A stretch of 64,000 bases of DNA from Hexactinellida sp. DTS-2022 (GCA_028753945.1 JAPNXP010000009.1:4278001-4342000); one strand, 5' to 3'. Positions 11,061 through 22,479 are shown, counted from the first letter of the stretch. A program made the numbers and translations. The notes: a model not told the origin generated them from the sequence alone.

Positions 11061-11780
11061 TAATAATAATAATAACAGTCATTCCAAATGGTATAGTCAG
11101 GCCATCGCGTACGGAAGTCCGACAGATTTAAAATTCAATAATGTGCACTTATAGTATTAAACTAAAGTATGACCCTACTATAACGTTTTACTAGAAGAAG
11201 CACCCTAATAATCATGCCATAGTGCGCAGCCTTTATAGTTAATTGTGCGAGCTAATTCAACAGCAAATCTATTTTGCATGAATTTAGACATCCTTGCGAA
11301 TGATTAATTTCAATGAAGAATTTTTCGGGAGAGTGCAAATTCTTTTGGTAGGGCACTGTAGATGTTTGGTCTTAGGGTCACATATTTCCCTTAGCATACC
11401 TCGACACAATAGGGGCCTCCAAACCCTTGTTGAGAAAGTGGACCATCCAAAGAAACAACGTCCGCTCCTTGGGGTACAGTGTGGCATATGTCCTGTTAAT
11501 TTCCGACGTCCAGAATAATCTACTGAGTATAGCATCTGTTAAGTATTGAAATTTGGTCGAATAGCACGCTTTTTTTATAGGTTTCAGGGGCTTCGCCCTG
11601 GAAGCCACAACCCCCTCTTCTAGTAAATCCTGGATCCGCCCCAGTAGTGATCTAGTTATAATTACATGTAATTTAGGGATCGTAGACGACGCGATCTTGA
11701 GTATGCGAAATTCGAATAGCCGATCATGCCCAATGGTATCAGGTCCTAATCTGCTATCCCAATACATAGTGATCTATGTA
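11061..11780. other. Noncoding interior of hAT-type element
   Basis: Short frames are open on both strands between 11284 and 11767 but show no domain that I recognise. The stretch around 11580-11645 contains GGCTTCGCCCTGGAAGCC and a GGATCCGCCCCAG end, typical of degenerate hAT termini, so the open frames are probably chance. Confidence 0.4.
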
Positions 11781-11848
11781 TAGCGGAACCTCGATTATCC
11801 GAACCCTTTGTACTTGTTCCAACGATTTCGGATAATAGAGGTTGCACT
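11781..11848. mobile_element. pogo-type mini-MITE, 68 bp
   Basis: The ends GCGGAACCTCGATTATCCGA and TCGGATAATAGAGGTTGCAC are inverted repeats with TA on each side (11779-11780, 11849-11850). The GGAACCTCGATTATCCG end is the classic Tigger/pogo-type terminal motif. Little remains beyond the two ends. Confidence 0.7.
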
Positions 11849-12136
11849 TATTTGAAAAAAATGCTCGAGAAAATATGAGAGTATTTAGATTTTACTAAGC
11901 TAGGTTTGAACAATAATAGGGCAGTATCCATGAATAATATAATTGCACCCCTTCTTGTCTGGATCCCCCTTTGCAGCAGGCCCTGACTATGTATTTCAGC
12001 AGGTTCCGAAAGTTGAAATACTGAGAAGGTGGGGCTCCACCCCAGGTGCGACAACCGGGGCCTGAGCTGCGCTACCCGGGGCCTGGCCCCGGCTGGACCC
12101 CCTGGCCACGCCACTGTACTAGGGTAAATATCATTG

Positions 12137-12310
12137 ATCTTTACGAGCATGCTCTATGTACTTTTATACGAGCATGCTCTATGTACTTTTACGAGCATGC
12201 TCTATGTATACTTTTACGAGCATGCTCTATGTACTTTTCTACGAGCATGCTCTATGTACCTTATGAGCATGCTCTGTGTACCTTATGAGCATGCTCTGTG
12301 TACTTTTTGT
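12137..12310. repeat. Palindromic GAGCATGCTC minisatellite, right arm
   Basis: Seven units of the same GAGCATGCTC array as at 8646-8870, in inverted order: GTAAAAG-type linkers lie toward the inside and ATAAGGTACACA-type linkers toward the outside, both arms ending in AGTACACAGAGC next to ACAAAA. The arms therefore mirror each other around the hAT insertion. Confidence 0.9.
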
Positions 12311-12627
12311 TACCTCCATTTTTGAGGGATGGTTCTTTTCTCTACGACTTATACCTTTTGAGATATGCTAAGGTATATAAAGGTCACTATGAATTCTGAT
12401 AATAAAAAAATTACCAAATTATTTATTTTAGTTATATTCTATTGATAAAGTTGCGATTATAACGTATTTGAAGCTTGAAAAAGGGTTGTAGGTATATTTA
12501 ATGGATATATAAATATGGGAAACATACAAACTATAGTATTTGGAATGTCAGGATCAGAATAGTCATCATTTCCAATTATAAATGCATAAATAGTATTGTA
12601 AAGTTTTGTTTTTGTTTTTTATATATA

Positions 12628-12795
12628 CAGTCGAAATCGGGTTTTTTTGCCACTGGTTTTTTTGCCTCTCTGGGTTATTTTGCCTCCTTGCTTCTCTTTG
12701 TTTCTTCATTACCTCATAGCACTGTATAATGTTAAATACGGCTTTTTTTGCCTCTTTCCATGCATTTTGGGGGCAAAAAAACCCAATTTCGACTG
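12628..12795. mobile_element. pogo-type MITE
   Basis: 168 bp, ends CAGTCGAAATCGGG and AATTTCGACTG, flanked by TA (12626-12627, 12796-12797). The inside has repeated TTTTTTGCCTC runs on one strand. A related, more decayed copy lies at 39970-40147. Confidence 0.8.
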
Positions 12796-13011
12796 TAATA
12801 CATAAATAAATGCATATAATAAATGTATAATTTAAGGACATTATAGATAAATGCATAAATACTAAATAGTAATGTAAAGTGTTTTTTTTTGTTTTTTTAG
12901 TTGTTTTTGTTTTTTGTTTGTAATACAAAAATAAATGTATCATTATGTATGTAATAGAATGACTAATATAAGCATAATATAATGACATTACAATTAGAAT
13001 GATAATTATTA

Positions 13012-15006
13012 ATGCCTCCTAAATGGAAGACAGGGATTCAGGGGGGGAAGAAGTTCAAAACTGAAGCTGAACGGAAGCGTTGGGAGCGAGCCAACGAGAT
13101 TCCAGAGCAGACCCGACTCCGTCTTGAGACGCAAAGACAGCTTCAGTCTTCTAGACGAGATGGAGGGTCGGAGAGTGACCGTACTGCTCGCCTCCTAACG
13201 AAGAGGGAACACCAGTCGGTCTACTTAGAGTCTCAGACTGACGGGGAAACTGCTGCTCGCCTCGATAATCAGAGGGAATATCAGTCAACCTATTTAGAGT
13301 CTCACACTGACTGGGAAACTGCTGCGCGCCTCGATAAGAAGAGGGAATACCAGTCGGTCTACTTAGAGTCTCAGACTGACGAGCAAACTGCTGCGCGCCT
13401 CGATAATCAGAGGGAATATCGTAGCGTGCTGAGAGCAGAAGAGATTGCAGAGCAGCATGCTGAGCGTATGCAGGAAAGGGTTGAGTTGTATCTAATTCCC
13501 TCATTTCTAAGTCGGCCTTGAATTTAGCTAGATCACAATCTGCCTGTGAGGTTACTGATAACTTTAGCGCTGAGTATTCAGTTGGCAGTATGACTTTTCC
13601 TGCACTTTTTGTGATGCGAAATTCTGGGAAAGTGAGAAATTATCCACTAGCACCAAATTATTCCCCAAGTTTCCACTCTGTTGTGGGCAGGCCAAGGTTG
13701 TTCTTCCCTCTTTAGCTACGCCGCCTGACCTGCTTGATCACCTGCTGACAGCGAGTGCACCAGAGGGAGAGCTTTCAGAGATAACATCCGAGCGTACAAC
13801 TCTGCTCTTGCTTTCGCCTCGCTCGGAGTTAACCTGGATAAGCAGCTCGCCAATGCTAAGAGAGGAGTGTACACATTCCGTATTCACGGGACTGTACACC
13901 ACTACATTGGACAGCTCATGCCGAGAGAGGGACAGGCCCCGGAATTTGCCCAGATATATATCCATGACGGTACCCCTGAGGCTGAAGCGGAGATTCGACA
14001 GCAGGCTCTGGGAGAGGCGGCTCTACCCGAGCTCCTGTGTCTACAGGCTATGCTGCATGAGGTCAATCCCTATGTCTCCTTCTTCAGACAGGGAATGGAC
14101 GTTATGCGAGAGCATGGAGGTGCAGACGTGAGGATGACGATTCGATCTGACGGGGCCTCTGATCCCCGTCGGTACAACGCCCCACTGCACCTGAGATCGC
14201 CGTTATCATGCCTGGAGACGGATATAACGAGCTGGAAGCCAGCAGAGACATTGTCCTGCACGCGAGGAGTGTGGACTTGCAGCGCATTACCGAGACCCAC
14301 CGCGCCTACGATCCCCTGCATTATGTGCTCCTATTCCCTCGAGGTAAGTACTGCTGATTGATTGACATTATGTATTAGTGTGCACTGTTTATACTGCTTC
14401 TCTTAGGTGAGGATGGCTGGCGGCTTAAATTCCCTCACAGCAGAGGAAAGGGCTGCGTCACTCCGATGGAGTACTACTCCTATACTCCTACAGACTGATG
14501 GTCCGGAGCAGCCTGAGCTACCTGCACGTGTTCGGGAGACTGTTCCATCAGTACCTGGTGGATATGTACGCTAAGGTAGAGTAGCAGAGACTTAACTACA
14601 TAAAGTTCAACCAGAGGCAGATCAGGAGTGATCTCTACAGCGATCTGGCTGACTCTCTGCCCTCAGGCGACACGGACGCCGGTGAGCTGGGACGCAGTAT
14701 TATTCTCCCCTCCTCTTACACAGGTAGTCCCAGACAAATGTTTGAACTGTATCAGGACGCTATGGCTATAGTCAGGAAATATGGTAAGCCAGACTTATTC
14801 ATTACATTTACCTGTAATCCACAATGGGAGGAGATTACGTCCGCACTGCTATTAAATCAGAAAGCGAGCGATCGCCCTGATTTAATAGTTCGAGTTTTTC
14901 GCCTTAAACTGCGTGAATTATTGAGCGATATTACCAAAAAGCACATTTTTGGTAAGCCTCTTGCTTATGTGTATACCATAGAATTCCAAAACGGGGCCTA
15001 CCCCAT
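13012..15006 (+). pseudogene. Helitron RepHel protein, N-terminal and Rep region
   Basis: The start MPPKWKTGIQ leads into four or five degenerate repeats of about 22 residues (ARLDNQREYQS type), a usual feature of animal Helitron N-termini. After a frame change near 13600 come a C-x2-C zinc-binding segment and RGVYTFRIHGTVHHYIGQ, a strongly conserved Helitron block. A 63-base intron at 14344-14406 joins FPR to GEDGW across a GTAAGT donor and TTAG acceptor. Then come a TAG inside an otherwise conserved stretch near 14581, GELGRSIILPSSYTGSPR, and GKPDLFITFTCNPQW. At the HUH motif the frame slips by one base in a short A-run near 14990; one more A there would read RGLPHAHI, the family's metal-binding site. 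The P-like element begins 8 bases further on. Confidence 0.85.
14344..14406 (+). other. Intron in Helitron RepHel gene
   Basis: 63 nt with a GTAAGT donor and a TTCTCTTAG acceptor. Splicing joins CGAG to GTGAGGATGG and gives LFPRGEDGW in frame, the conserved Helitron sequence at this point. Intron-bearing Helitrons are known in eukaryotes. Confidence 0.8.
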
Positions 15007-15261
15007 GCTCATATCGTGAACTACGTAATAAAAGGACTGGAATCGACAATAAAAAATTGGACCATGGATGAACTAGAAGTGCATTCGATATTTTCACTAA
15101 TTACTGTTTCTTATGAACATTAGATTATATATTTAACTGGATTATACTGTAAAAGCAAAGTGAATATCATTAACATTTCATTGAATTAATTCAGTGAAGT
15201 ATAACGATTTTACATACAAGATAAGGAATTAGTATTACGCATACAGTACATAAGGAATATT

Positions 15262-18246
15262 TCAAATAGATTTAAATTTCTTCATTTTCCGGATATCCTT
15301 CTTTCCAGAATTTATTTCAGAGTTTACATTCCGAACTTTGTTGGCTAATATGCAATTAGCACATGTGCTAAGTATTTTCCTTAACAAACTCCACCCAGAA
15401 GTAAAACAACTAGGACAGTTATTCCTCCACTTCTCACTATACATATCAACCGATACGTTTTCAGCTAATTGAATTAACACCTTTCTTGAAGGCGAGGAGT
15501 AGAACAGTTTCTTTAAAACTTTGTCTTCGTCAATTTTAATGAATATTTTCCACAGTATCACTATTGACTCAATTACGATATCAGAAGGCCACTTCAAAGA
15601 ACCACGATCAATATATCTTACAAGATTATACTTTTTTGCGTCTGTAATCTCGATATCTTTGTTTTCAGTAAGTAGCTGATTTCAATAGTGACAACTAGTT
15701 GTTTTAAGATACGAGTATACAGCGTAACCACCAATAAACACAATAGATTGGAGAACATGAATGCCTAGATTGACAGAGGTTAGATCATGAATAGCTTCAA
15801 TATAAGGATCGCAAGGCACATCAATGAACTCATCAGAAGTTTGAGAAAAGTTTTGTATAAATCGTTTAAGGGTAAGCTCGCTTTTGTTTTGTTGTAATGA
15901 GAATAACTTAAGAATATTTGAAAGGTTCAGGCGACGTTGACTCTGCAATATCTGAGAGTAGGTGATGTGATATTGCGCGCCACTCATCATTCGATATAGG
16001 CCAAATTGGTGCTCTATTGGATCATTCTGGAGTCTGGAGCTGAGAACATATTCGTATCCACAATTCTGAGTGAGATGTGAAACGATTAACGGAAGTGTTT
16101 TACAAGAATGCTGAAAACTTATGAAGGTTTGCGCGCTAAGTTTTCCATCCTTTCCAATTGTTGACTTCCACCGTTCAAGCCAATTAGAGATTAAATCAAG
16201 AAACAAAAAGCGCCAATCTTCGTCCACAAGGGGTCTAGAATACTCGTCATTCAATCGCGAATGTTTGAGAGGGGTATTTATGTTGAAAATCTTCCAAATT
16301 TGACTAATTGTGTCCACAAAATTTGCAGTTTCGTTTTTAGAATGTTGTCGTAAATCGTTTTGAATTTTAAGAGCTGCAAAATTGGACTCGTTGAAAACGC
16401 TAAGTGCTAGATTCACGTTCTGACGTTCTAAACTTGTGGGCCAACATACCTTAGAACTTAGCTTGTGAGCTTGCTTTACTGTAGAATGTTGTTCGCTCTT
16501 GTACAATAATCGAATATCATTAAATTTTGCCTCATTCAGTTCTGTAGCAGAAATAGAGGTCCAAGGATACAGAAGCATGTCTGGATATTTAAACGTTAGA
16601 TCATAGTCCTTCACGTTTAGCCAGTTGTTCCTCATAGACTTGATTATGTGTACGAAATCAAACATAATAAAGAGTTTTCTTTCTGGGCAAGTTGGATGTT
16701 GAACAGCACGAAGTAACGTCTTCTGGTCAAAAGAATATAATTTAAATAAACGTACATTCATTGGATAATTGTCTGTTATGAGTACTTCAACAAATAGTCC
16801 ACACTTTTCAATATCATTAATTACAAGATTTACGATTGGGAAGAGTTCCTCAGCAGTAGAAAAATTTGATGGAAATAACCTCACAACTTGTGACCATTTT
16901 TTCGATAAAGAAGAAATCATCAAGGCAAAAACTTTCTTAGTTGGAGTAGTAGGATCGATCTCACCAATAATATTTCCACCTAAACAATCGAATAAGAAAT
17001 GTAAGCATAAATATATACATTTACTATATGTGATATCACCTATTACCTTGATAGGGGATTTCTGATGAAACGTGGATTTCGTCCATTTTAGAACAACATG
17101 GCGATCTCTTTTACAAAAATGTAAAGTTAAATTATTTAGTAAGTGTAAATATTCACTGTCCAATCCTAAGCACGAAGATAAAGCACGAAGTGATCTTGTA
17201 GTTGGAAGAATAAGACAATCCAAGGATTGAAAAAAACGATAGCACGCTGGTGAGATCAGATGTGCCTTCAATGCAACCGTCTAGATTAAAATAAAAAGGT
17301 GAATAATGAAATTAATGAAATCAGAAAATACTAACCTGAGTAACTACGTTATATCTTCGTTGTTTAGCGGAAACTAGTGAGTTTTCAAGTTGACAAGTAA
17401 TAAACTGGAGGAGAGGTAATAAATGTGTACTTGAGTGTTCCTCGTCAGTCTGTTCAGTAGCTTCTAACATTGATATTGACAATTTCAATTTAGTGGCTGC
17501 TTCCTTGATACTTACAAGAACAAGGCTGGACTCAAGTAACTCTGGATTTGGCTCAAAATTTAAGATATTATCAATTAGGGAGTCAATTTGTCGTAAGTCG
17601 GTTATTAGATTGAACTGCAAGGGTACTTGGTATTGGCGAGTAACGGCTGAAACTGTTAAGTCTGACTGAATTGTTAGTGTAGATTGAATTTTAATTGTGT
17701 TGTTAAATAATTCCAGCTGTAGGATCTGCAAGGTGCTACTGGAAGAATACCACGCTACCCAGTCTTGGCTAAGATGTAAACGAGGCAACTTCATTTTAAG
17801 ATCATCAAAGTTATCCAAAGCGAATTGTAAACGATCTTGTTGGTTTTGAACGATACTATCGTGAAGACCTTTAGCGAAGTTTTCTTCTTCCTTAGATTCT
17901 CGATTAAGACGCTTTGTTTTCTGAGCAGTTGAAGTAAAATAAGACGGGCAGCCTTGGAAAATAACTGGTACTGCGTTAATACGATAAGTTGGCCTAATTC
18001 GTGGTGTTTCAGTTCAGGTACCATCAGCTTGGACAGTCCGGTCAACGCGTATAATGTCTTCCTCTCTGAAGTGATGAATACAAATGAATATCTTATCTTC
18101 TGGGAGTTCAGTAGCCATATCCCTATGGAGAGCTCTAATCCATTTCTCTTTCAAATCGCGCGGGCGCTCGGCAATTTAAACACAGTAGCACTGGGATGAC
18201 CTCTGTAATTGGACTTGCATCCGAATACTGAACAAGTATTGGGCAT
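15262..18246 (-). pseudogene. P/THAP9-like transposase, nearly full length, broken
   Basis: The start at 18246 gives MPNTCSVFGCKSN, the beginning of a THAP zinc finger whose C-x2-H half is ICIHHF, about 50 residues later. The THAP part shows a frame change near 18165 and a TGA near 18020 before PRIRPTYRINAVPV. A hydrophobic/heptad region follows (17321-17818). A 55-nt intron (17335-17281; GTTAGT donor, TAG acceptor) leads into a 529-codon open frame with the RNase H-like core: catalytic Asp in VLITDNYP (residue 167 of that frame), FDFVHIIKSMRNNWL, a GTP-binding-type insert, and Glu in NDPIEHQFGLYRMMSG (residue 420). A TGA at 15682-15684 is followed in the same frame by the C-terminal RGSLKWPSD block to 15262. 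Two catalytic residues are intact; the breaks make this copy inactive. Confidence 0.88.
17281..17335 (-). other. Intron in P-like transposase gene
   Basis: On the minus strand the donor is CAG then GTTAGT and the acceptor is AATCTAG then ACGG. Its 55-nt length fits the short-intron class of many invertebrates. Splicing joins VVTQ to TVALKAHLISPACYRF in frame. Confidence 0.75.
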
Positions 18247-18379
18247 AACGAGTTACGTAGTAAACTAATATAAATATTTGTAGGTATAAATTAAAGAGAA
18301 TTTTAAAGAGAAAAGTATATAATGAAGAGAAATGCACCAAGAACAAACAAAATCGCTTAGAAAATTAAATCCAGGCATA

Positions 18380-18480
18380 CAGTCGACTCCGCTTAAAAGA
18401 GTCACCTCGGGACCAGGTTACTAGACCCAATAAGCGGAGAAATCTATTTAACCGGTGGCTCTATTAAGCGGAGACGACTG
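18380..18480. mobile_element. pogo-type MITE inside P-like element
   Basis: 101 bp with ends CAGTCGACTCCGCTTAA and TTAAGCGGAGACGACTG and flanking TA on both sides (18378-18379, 18481-18482). Closely related in its ends to 46596-46675. It entered the P-like element after that element was formed. Confidence 0.85.
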
Positions 18481-18746
18481 TATTTAAATTTTTGTGAAAA
18501 TAATAGAATAACCTAGTCAGGTTTTTTTTAAAGCTTATGGGTTGCTAATAATACCTTAAACAATTACACTGAAAATTGTATTTTTGACATTTTTTAGGTT
18601 CGAATCCGGTTAAAAATTACATAAATATAATCTAATGTTCATAAGAAACAGTAATTAGTGAAAATATAGAATGCACTTCTAGTTCATCCATGGTCCAATT
18701 TTTATTGTCGATTCCAGTCCTTTTATTACGTAGTTCACGCTCATAT

Positions 18747-20876
18747 TTTAATTATACTTACCGATGAGGATAAGCCGCGAGACCCGTCTGCATATGATAA
18801 CATAGTGTGTGCTGAGATCCCGGACCCAGTTGTTAAACCGAGGCTACATAGCATTGTGAAGCGCTGTATGATGCATGGTCCATGTGGTTTGTCTAACAAA
18901 AGCGCCGCTTGCATGCGTGATGGTAAATGCTCTAAGAGATTTCCGAAAGAATTTTCTTGCGTGACCAGTACTGCTAATGATGGGTACCCTAATTGCCGTC
19001 GCAGGGATAATGGCCGTAGCGTGCGAGTAGGGAAGGCTCTTCTTGACAATCGGTGGGTAGTCGCACACAATCCCTATTTGCTGTTGAAGTACAATCGCAC
19101 ATTAATTTAGAGATTTGTACTTCAGTTACTGCTGTTAAGTATCTCTTCAAATATGTGTACAAGGGTCACGATAGAGCCATTGTTGAGTTCAGTTCAGGCG
19201 AGAATGCGAATACTAGCGTACCTAAGCGTAAGGACGAGGTCGCTAATTACGTAGAAGGTCGATACGTCTCTGCCACGGAAGCTTGCTACAGTATATTCGC
19301 CTTTGAGCTTCATGGTAAATTCCCCAAAGTGGTCAGGCTAGCTCTCCATCTTGAGAATGAACAATCTGTGGTCTTCTCTGCTGACGCGGACATAGGAGAT
19401 GTTCTGAGCAGACAGAAGCACATCACACTAACTGCTTGGTTCGAAGCTAATAAGAAACTCCCTGAAGGGCTAGAACTCACTTACACGAATTTCGCTGACA
19501 TGTTTGTGTGGGACAAAGATAAGCGTGAATGGAAACCGAGAGTTAAGGGACATAGTAAAGTGATAGCCCGTATGTACTCAGCTCATCCAGGGGAGGGACC
19601 ACGTTTCTACCTGAGGACACTTCTCAACCATGTCACAGGTTGCACGAGCTTTCAGGACATCCATACTCTCCCTGATGGCACCGTCTGTGAAACCTATAAT
19701 GAGGCATGTCTGAGACGAGGTCTGCTGGAGGATGATCAGGAAGTTGATCAGTGTTTGGCAGATGCAGCTACCTGTTCTATGCCAGCACAGTTGCGTCAGC
19801 TATTCGTGACTATTCTCCTGTTTGTTGAGCCATCTATTCCACTCGCTCTCTGGGATAAGTACAAACCCTCTTTCGCTGAGGACTTCCTGTGTCGTGCTAG
19901 AACTGTATTCGCTAATGTAGAACTCGACGAGCATATCTTAAATAGTATATTGCTTGATCTTGAGTACCGACTGCAGAAACATGGAAAGTCCTTAGCTCAC
20001 TACCCAGGAATGCCGATCCCTACTAATGTGAGGAATCCGTATGAGGAATCGCGTATCATTATGGATGAGCTTGATTATAATGTTAGTGAACAGAATGATA
20101 TTGTGAGTGAAAACTTGCCTCTACTTAATGCTGAGCAGTTGAGTATTTATAACATTATAATTGCAGCTGTTAATGATACTAATTCGTGCTCTAATGCATT
20201 CTTTATCGATGGACCTGGAGGGACCGGAAATACGTTCCTTTATAACACGCTGTTATCCACGGTCCGTTCACAGGGTAATATAGCATTAGCCATGGCTTCA
20301 TCCGGTATAGCAGCTCTGCTCCTACAGGGTGGTAGGACTGTTCACTCTAGGATGAAGGTCCCTATCCATTTGAATGAAATCTCTGTCTGCAGTATTTCCA
20401 AACAGAGCGCCTTAGCTAGGTTAATTCAGCGCACGAAACTGTTTGTTTGGGACGAGGCTCCTATGACACATAGACATGCTGCAGAGTGTATTGACCGTAC
20501 ATTGAGAGATCTCTGTTCATGCGATGTCCCATTCGGTGGCAAAGTTATTGTGTTTGGAGGTGATTTCCGTCAAATTCTGCCTGTAATCAGACATGGGACC
20601 GAAGCTGATGTTGTGTCAGCCTGTCTGAACAGATCGCCTCTCTGGAGTCATGTTAAGATTCTTAAACTCTCTATAAACATGCGACTCCGTAATTTATCTT
20701 CAGGTGATACATCCCAAGTTAGTGACTTCTCCAAATTCCTTCTGAGAGTTGGAGAAGGCACTGAGCCCGAGGATGAGAATCATATGATTCACGTGGACCA
20801 CAAATTTGTAGTAGCAGGCGAGTCAGTTTCTGATTTGGTTGCTGCTACTTACGGCGATATTAAAGTTAAACTATAA
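18747..20876 (+). pseudogene. Helitron Rep C-terminus and helicase N-half
   Basis: Resumes with LTDEDKPRDP, then a Cys/His-rich segment (CMMHGPCG, CMRDGKCSKRFPK) and, after a frame change near 19090, INLEICTSVTAVKYLFKYVYKG; the tyrosines of KYLFKYVYKG match the Rep catalytic Tyr motif. The helicase begins near 20140. Walker A reads GPGGTGNTFLYNTL: the invariant lysine is Asn (GGTGNT where GGTGKT is expected), which should abolish ATP binding. Walker B is present as LFVWDEAPM, followed by FGGDFRQILPVI, a conserved Pif1 motif. The frame ends at 20876 after YGDIKVKL, where the real protein should continue in the next frame. Long stretches remain open, so decay is recent to moderate. Confidence 0.88.
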
Positions 20877-22479
20877 TAATCCAGATTATATTTCTCGCCG
20901 TAGTTTGATGTGTCCTAAGAATGACACCACTGAGTTTATAAATCAATACGTTATGAACCAGATACCAGGGGAAGCGAGCACCTTATTAAGCGCAGACTCG
21001 GTAGGTGAGGAGCAAGCAGGTATGTACCCCACTGAGTTCCTAAATTCTATTACACCAAATGGTTTGCCTCCTCACCGACTGTACCTTAAGGTTCACGCTT
21101 CTATAATTTTATTGCGTAGTCTTGACCCGACTCAAGGAATGTGTAATGGCACTCGGTTAACTGTAAAAGCATTCCTAAATCACATGATTGACGCTGAAAT
21201 TGCTACAGGTGTTCATAAGGGTAAACGGGTTTTTATTCCCCGCATTCCCATGACTCCATCTGACTCAGACTTTCCGTTTGTGCTCAGAAGGAGGCAGTTC
21301 CCTATTCGTCCTGCCTTTTGTATTACCATTAACAAAGGGCAAGGACAGAGTTTAGAAAATGTGGGCATATTCCTACCATCTTCGAATGCTATTTTCAGCC
21401 ATGGCCAACTTTATGTTGCATTGAGCCGAGTTCAAAACCCTGCCGGCTTAAAAATTATGGTTTGTGGCGGCGCACCCTCCTCATCCGGCGGAGCCTTGGT
21501 TAAGAATGTAGTATATCGTGAGGTATTCCAGAATCATTTGGGTAATGTAGTGCACTCCACTCAGGATACATATACCATAGATGTGTCTCTTCCATCCTCT
21601 CCCCTTTCGCAGTCTGATTCCGAAGACCCGGTCTTTAGTCCTGCGAAAATGGTATTTGTACCAGGTGATTCTGAGCCACTCAGTAAGAAACCTAAGCTAA
21701 CTGAATTCAGTGATAATATCCTCAGTCCATTCCTGGGTTCCCAATCGACTCAGTCTCCCATGAGTACTGATTTGCCTGATTTGATGTTTGATGGTATTAT
21801 CACAGGCCCGGTACATACTATGGATATTAATTTGCTCAATTGTTCCATAAATAACTTTACTCCCCTTATGCAAAGGAGGATTGCCAGTAGTATTGGGTTA
21901 GATGTCGAACCAATTTTAATGACTAGAGAACCATTACTTCGCCCTCTTATTAATAATTACAAGCAATACTACTGTTCACTGGAAAATAGATTGACAAATA
22001 CATTTCACATGAATATTTCTTTAGTACCAGTATTTGCCGATGGTAATTGTGTGTATCGAGCATTGTCCCATATTATATTTGGTACTGAATCGAAATTTGA
22101 AATGCTAAAGCAGAATCTGATTGGTAGATTCATGTCGAGTCCACAACACTTTCCTAATGTTATGGAAAAATCAGGTTTGTACTCTGAGGAGGAATTGCAT
22201 GAGCACGTACAACGCATTTCCGCTCCTCATGCATGGGGTACTGACGTAGAATTAAGGATGCTAGGAGCTTTAGCTGGCATAGACGTCGTCTCCATTATTG
22301 CAACCGATAGTGATTCCAATAACTGGAGACTAGACCATGTGTATATCCATGGTCTACTAACAAGTCCAATGGTATGTGATCCAATCTACAATGGTAAAAT
22401 ATTGGGGATAGTGTATCATTGCATAGACCACCATGTAGGTTCTGAACACTTTGATCCGTTTTACTTAGTAGCTCAATGA
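20839..22479 (+). pseudogene. Helitron helicase C-half fused to OTU protease domain
   Basis: The frame continues with NYNNPDYISRRSLMCPKND, then the Pif1 C-terminal motifs NPTQGMCNGTRL-like (DPTQGMCNGTRL), FCITINKGQGQS and GQLYVALSRV. A linker of about 150 residues leads to an OTU-type cysteine protease domain: VPVFADGNCVYRALSHIIFG carries the Asp and the nucleophile Cys (about residue 403), and EHFDPFYLV near the C-terminus carries the His. OTU domains fused to Helitron helicases are known in several animals and plants, and their role in transposition is not settled. The domain looks structurally complete. The frame ends in a normal stop at 22479. This part is uninterrupted for 546 codons. 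Confidence 0.88.

Larger units (their letters stand above)
9048..12116. mobile_element. hAT-type element, 3.07 kb, no intact transposase
   Basis: The left end TAGTGGCGTAGCCAG pairs with the right end CTGGCCACGCCACTG, allowing one changed first base. The flanks are TAATAGGG (9040-9047) and TACTAGGG (12117-12124), a 7/8 match and hence a probable decayed 8-bp target duplication. It sits between the two palindromic minisatellite arms, so it inserted into the spacer of an older inverted-repeat element. It contains a nested hAT MITE, a Merlin fragment and a small long-TIR MITE. I see no convincing transposase frame. Confidence 0.65.
15015..18738 (-). mobile_element. P-superfamily transposon with long TIRs
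   Basis: Terminal inverted repeats of about 118 bp start GTGAACTACGTAATAAAAGG at both ends (the left copy has one extra C outside) and match with only two or three differences. The flanks carry a perfect 8-bp duplication, GCTCATAT, at 15007-15014 and 18739-18746; 8 bp is the known P-element target length. One minus-strand transposase gene fills most of the body, and a 101-bp pogo-type MITE sits near the right end. Removing the element and one target copy restores HAHILIILTDEDKPR of the Helitron Rep domain. Confidence 0.93.
13012..22479 (+). mobile_element. Helitron (OTU-bearing), decayed, with nested P-like element
   Basis: The coding span of an animal Helitron: N-terminal repeat region, zinc-finger/Rep region, HUH Rep nuclease, Pif1-type helicase and an OTU protease domain, in the standard order. 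It is split by a 3724-bp P-like element at 15015-18738. The true termini (5' TC and 3' hairpin plus CTRR) were not located; they lie outside this coding span. At least one canonical intron is visible at 14344-14406. Several frame breaks and a changed Walker A lysine show this copy is not functional. Confidence 0.9.

Noticed and set aside
11284-11767. Overlapping frames on both strands of up to 129 codons
   Set aside because: No recognisable domain; part of the frame translates a hAT-type terminal sequence (GGATCCGCCCCAG region).
12566-12988. 140-codon minus-strand frame rich in Lys and Tyr
   Set aside because: It overlaps the pogo-type MITE at 12628-12795 and AT-rich flanks; composition is that of translated noncoding DNA.
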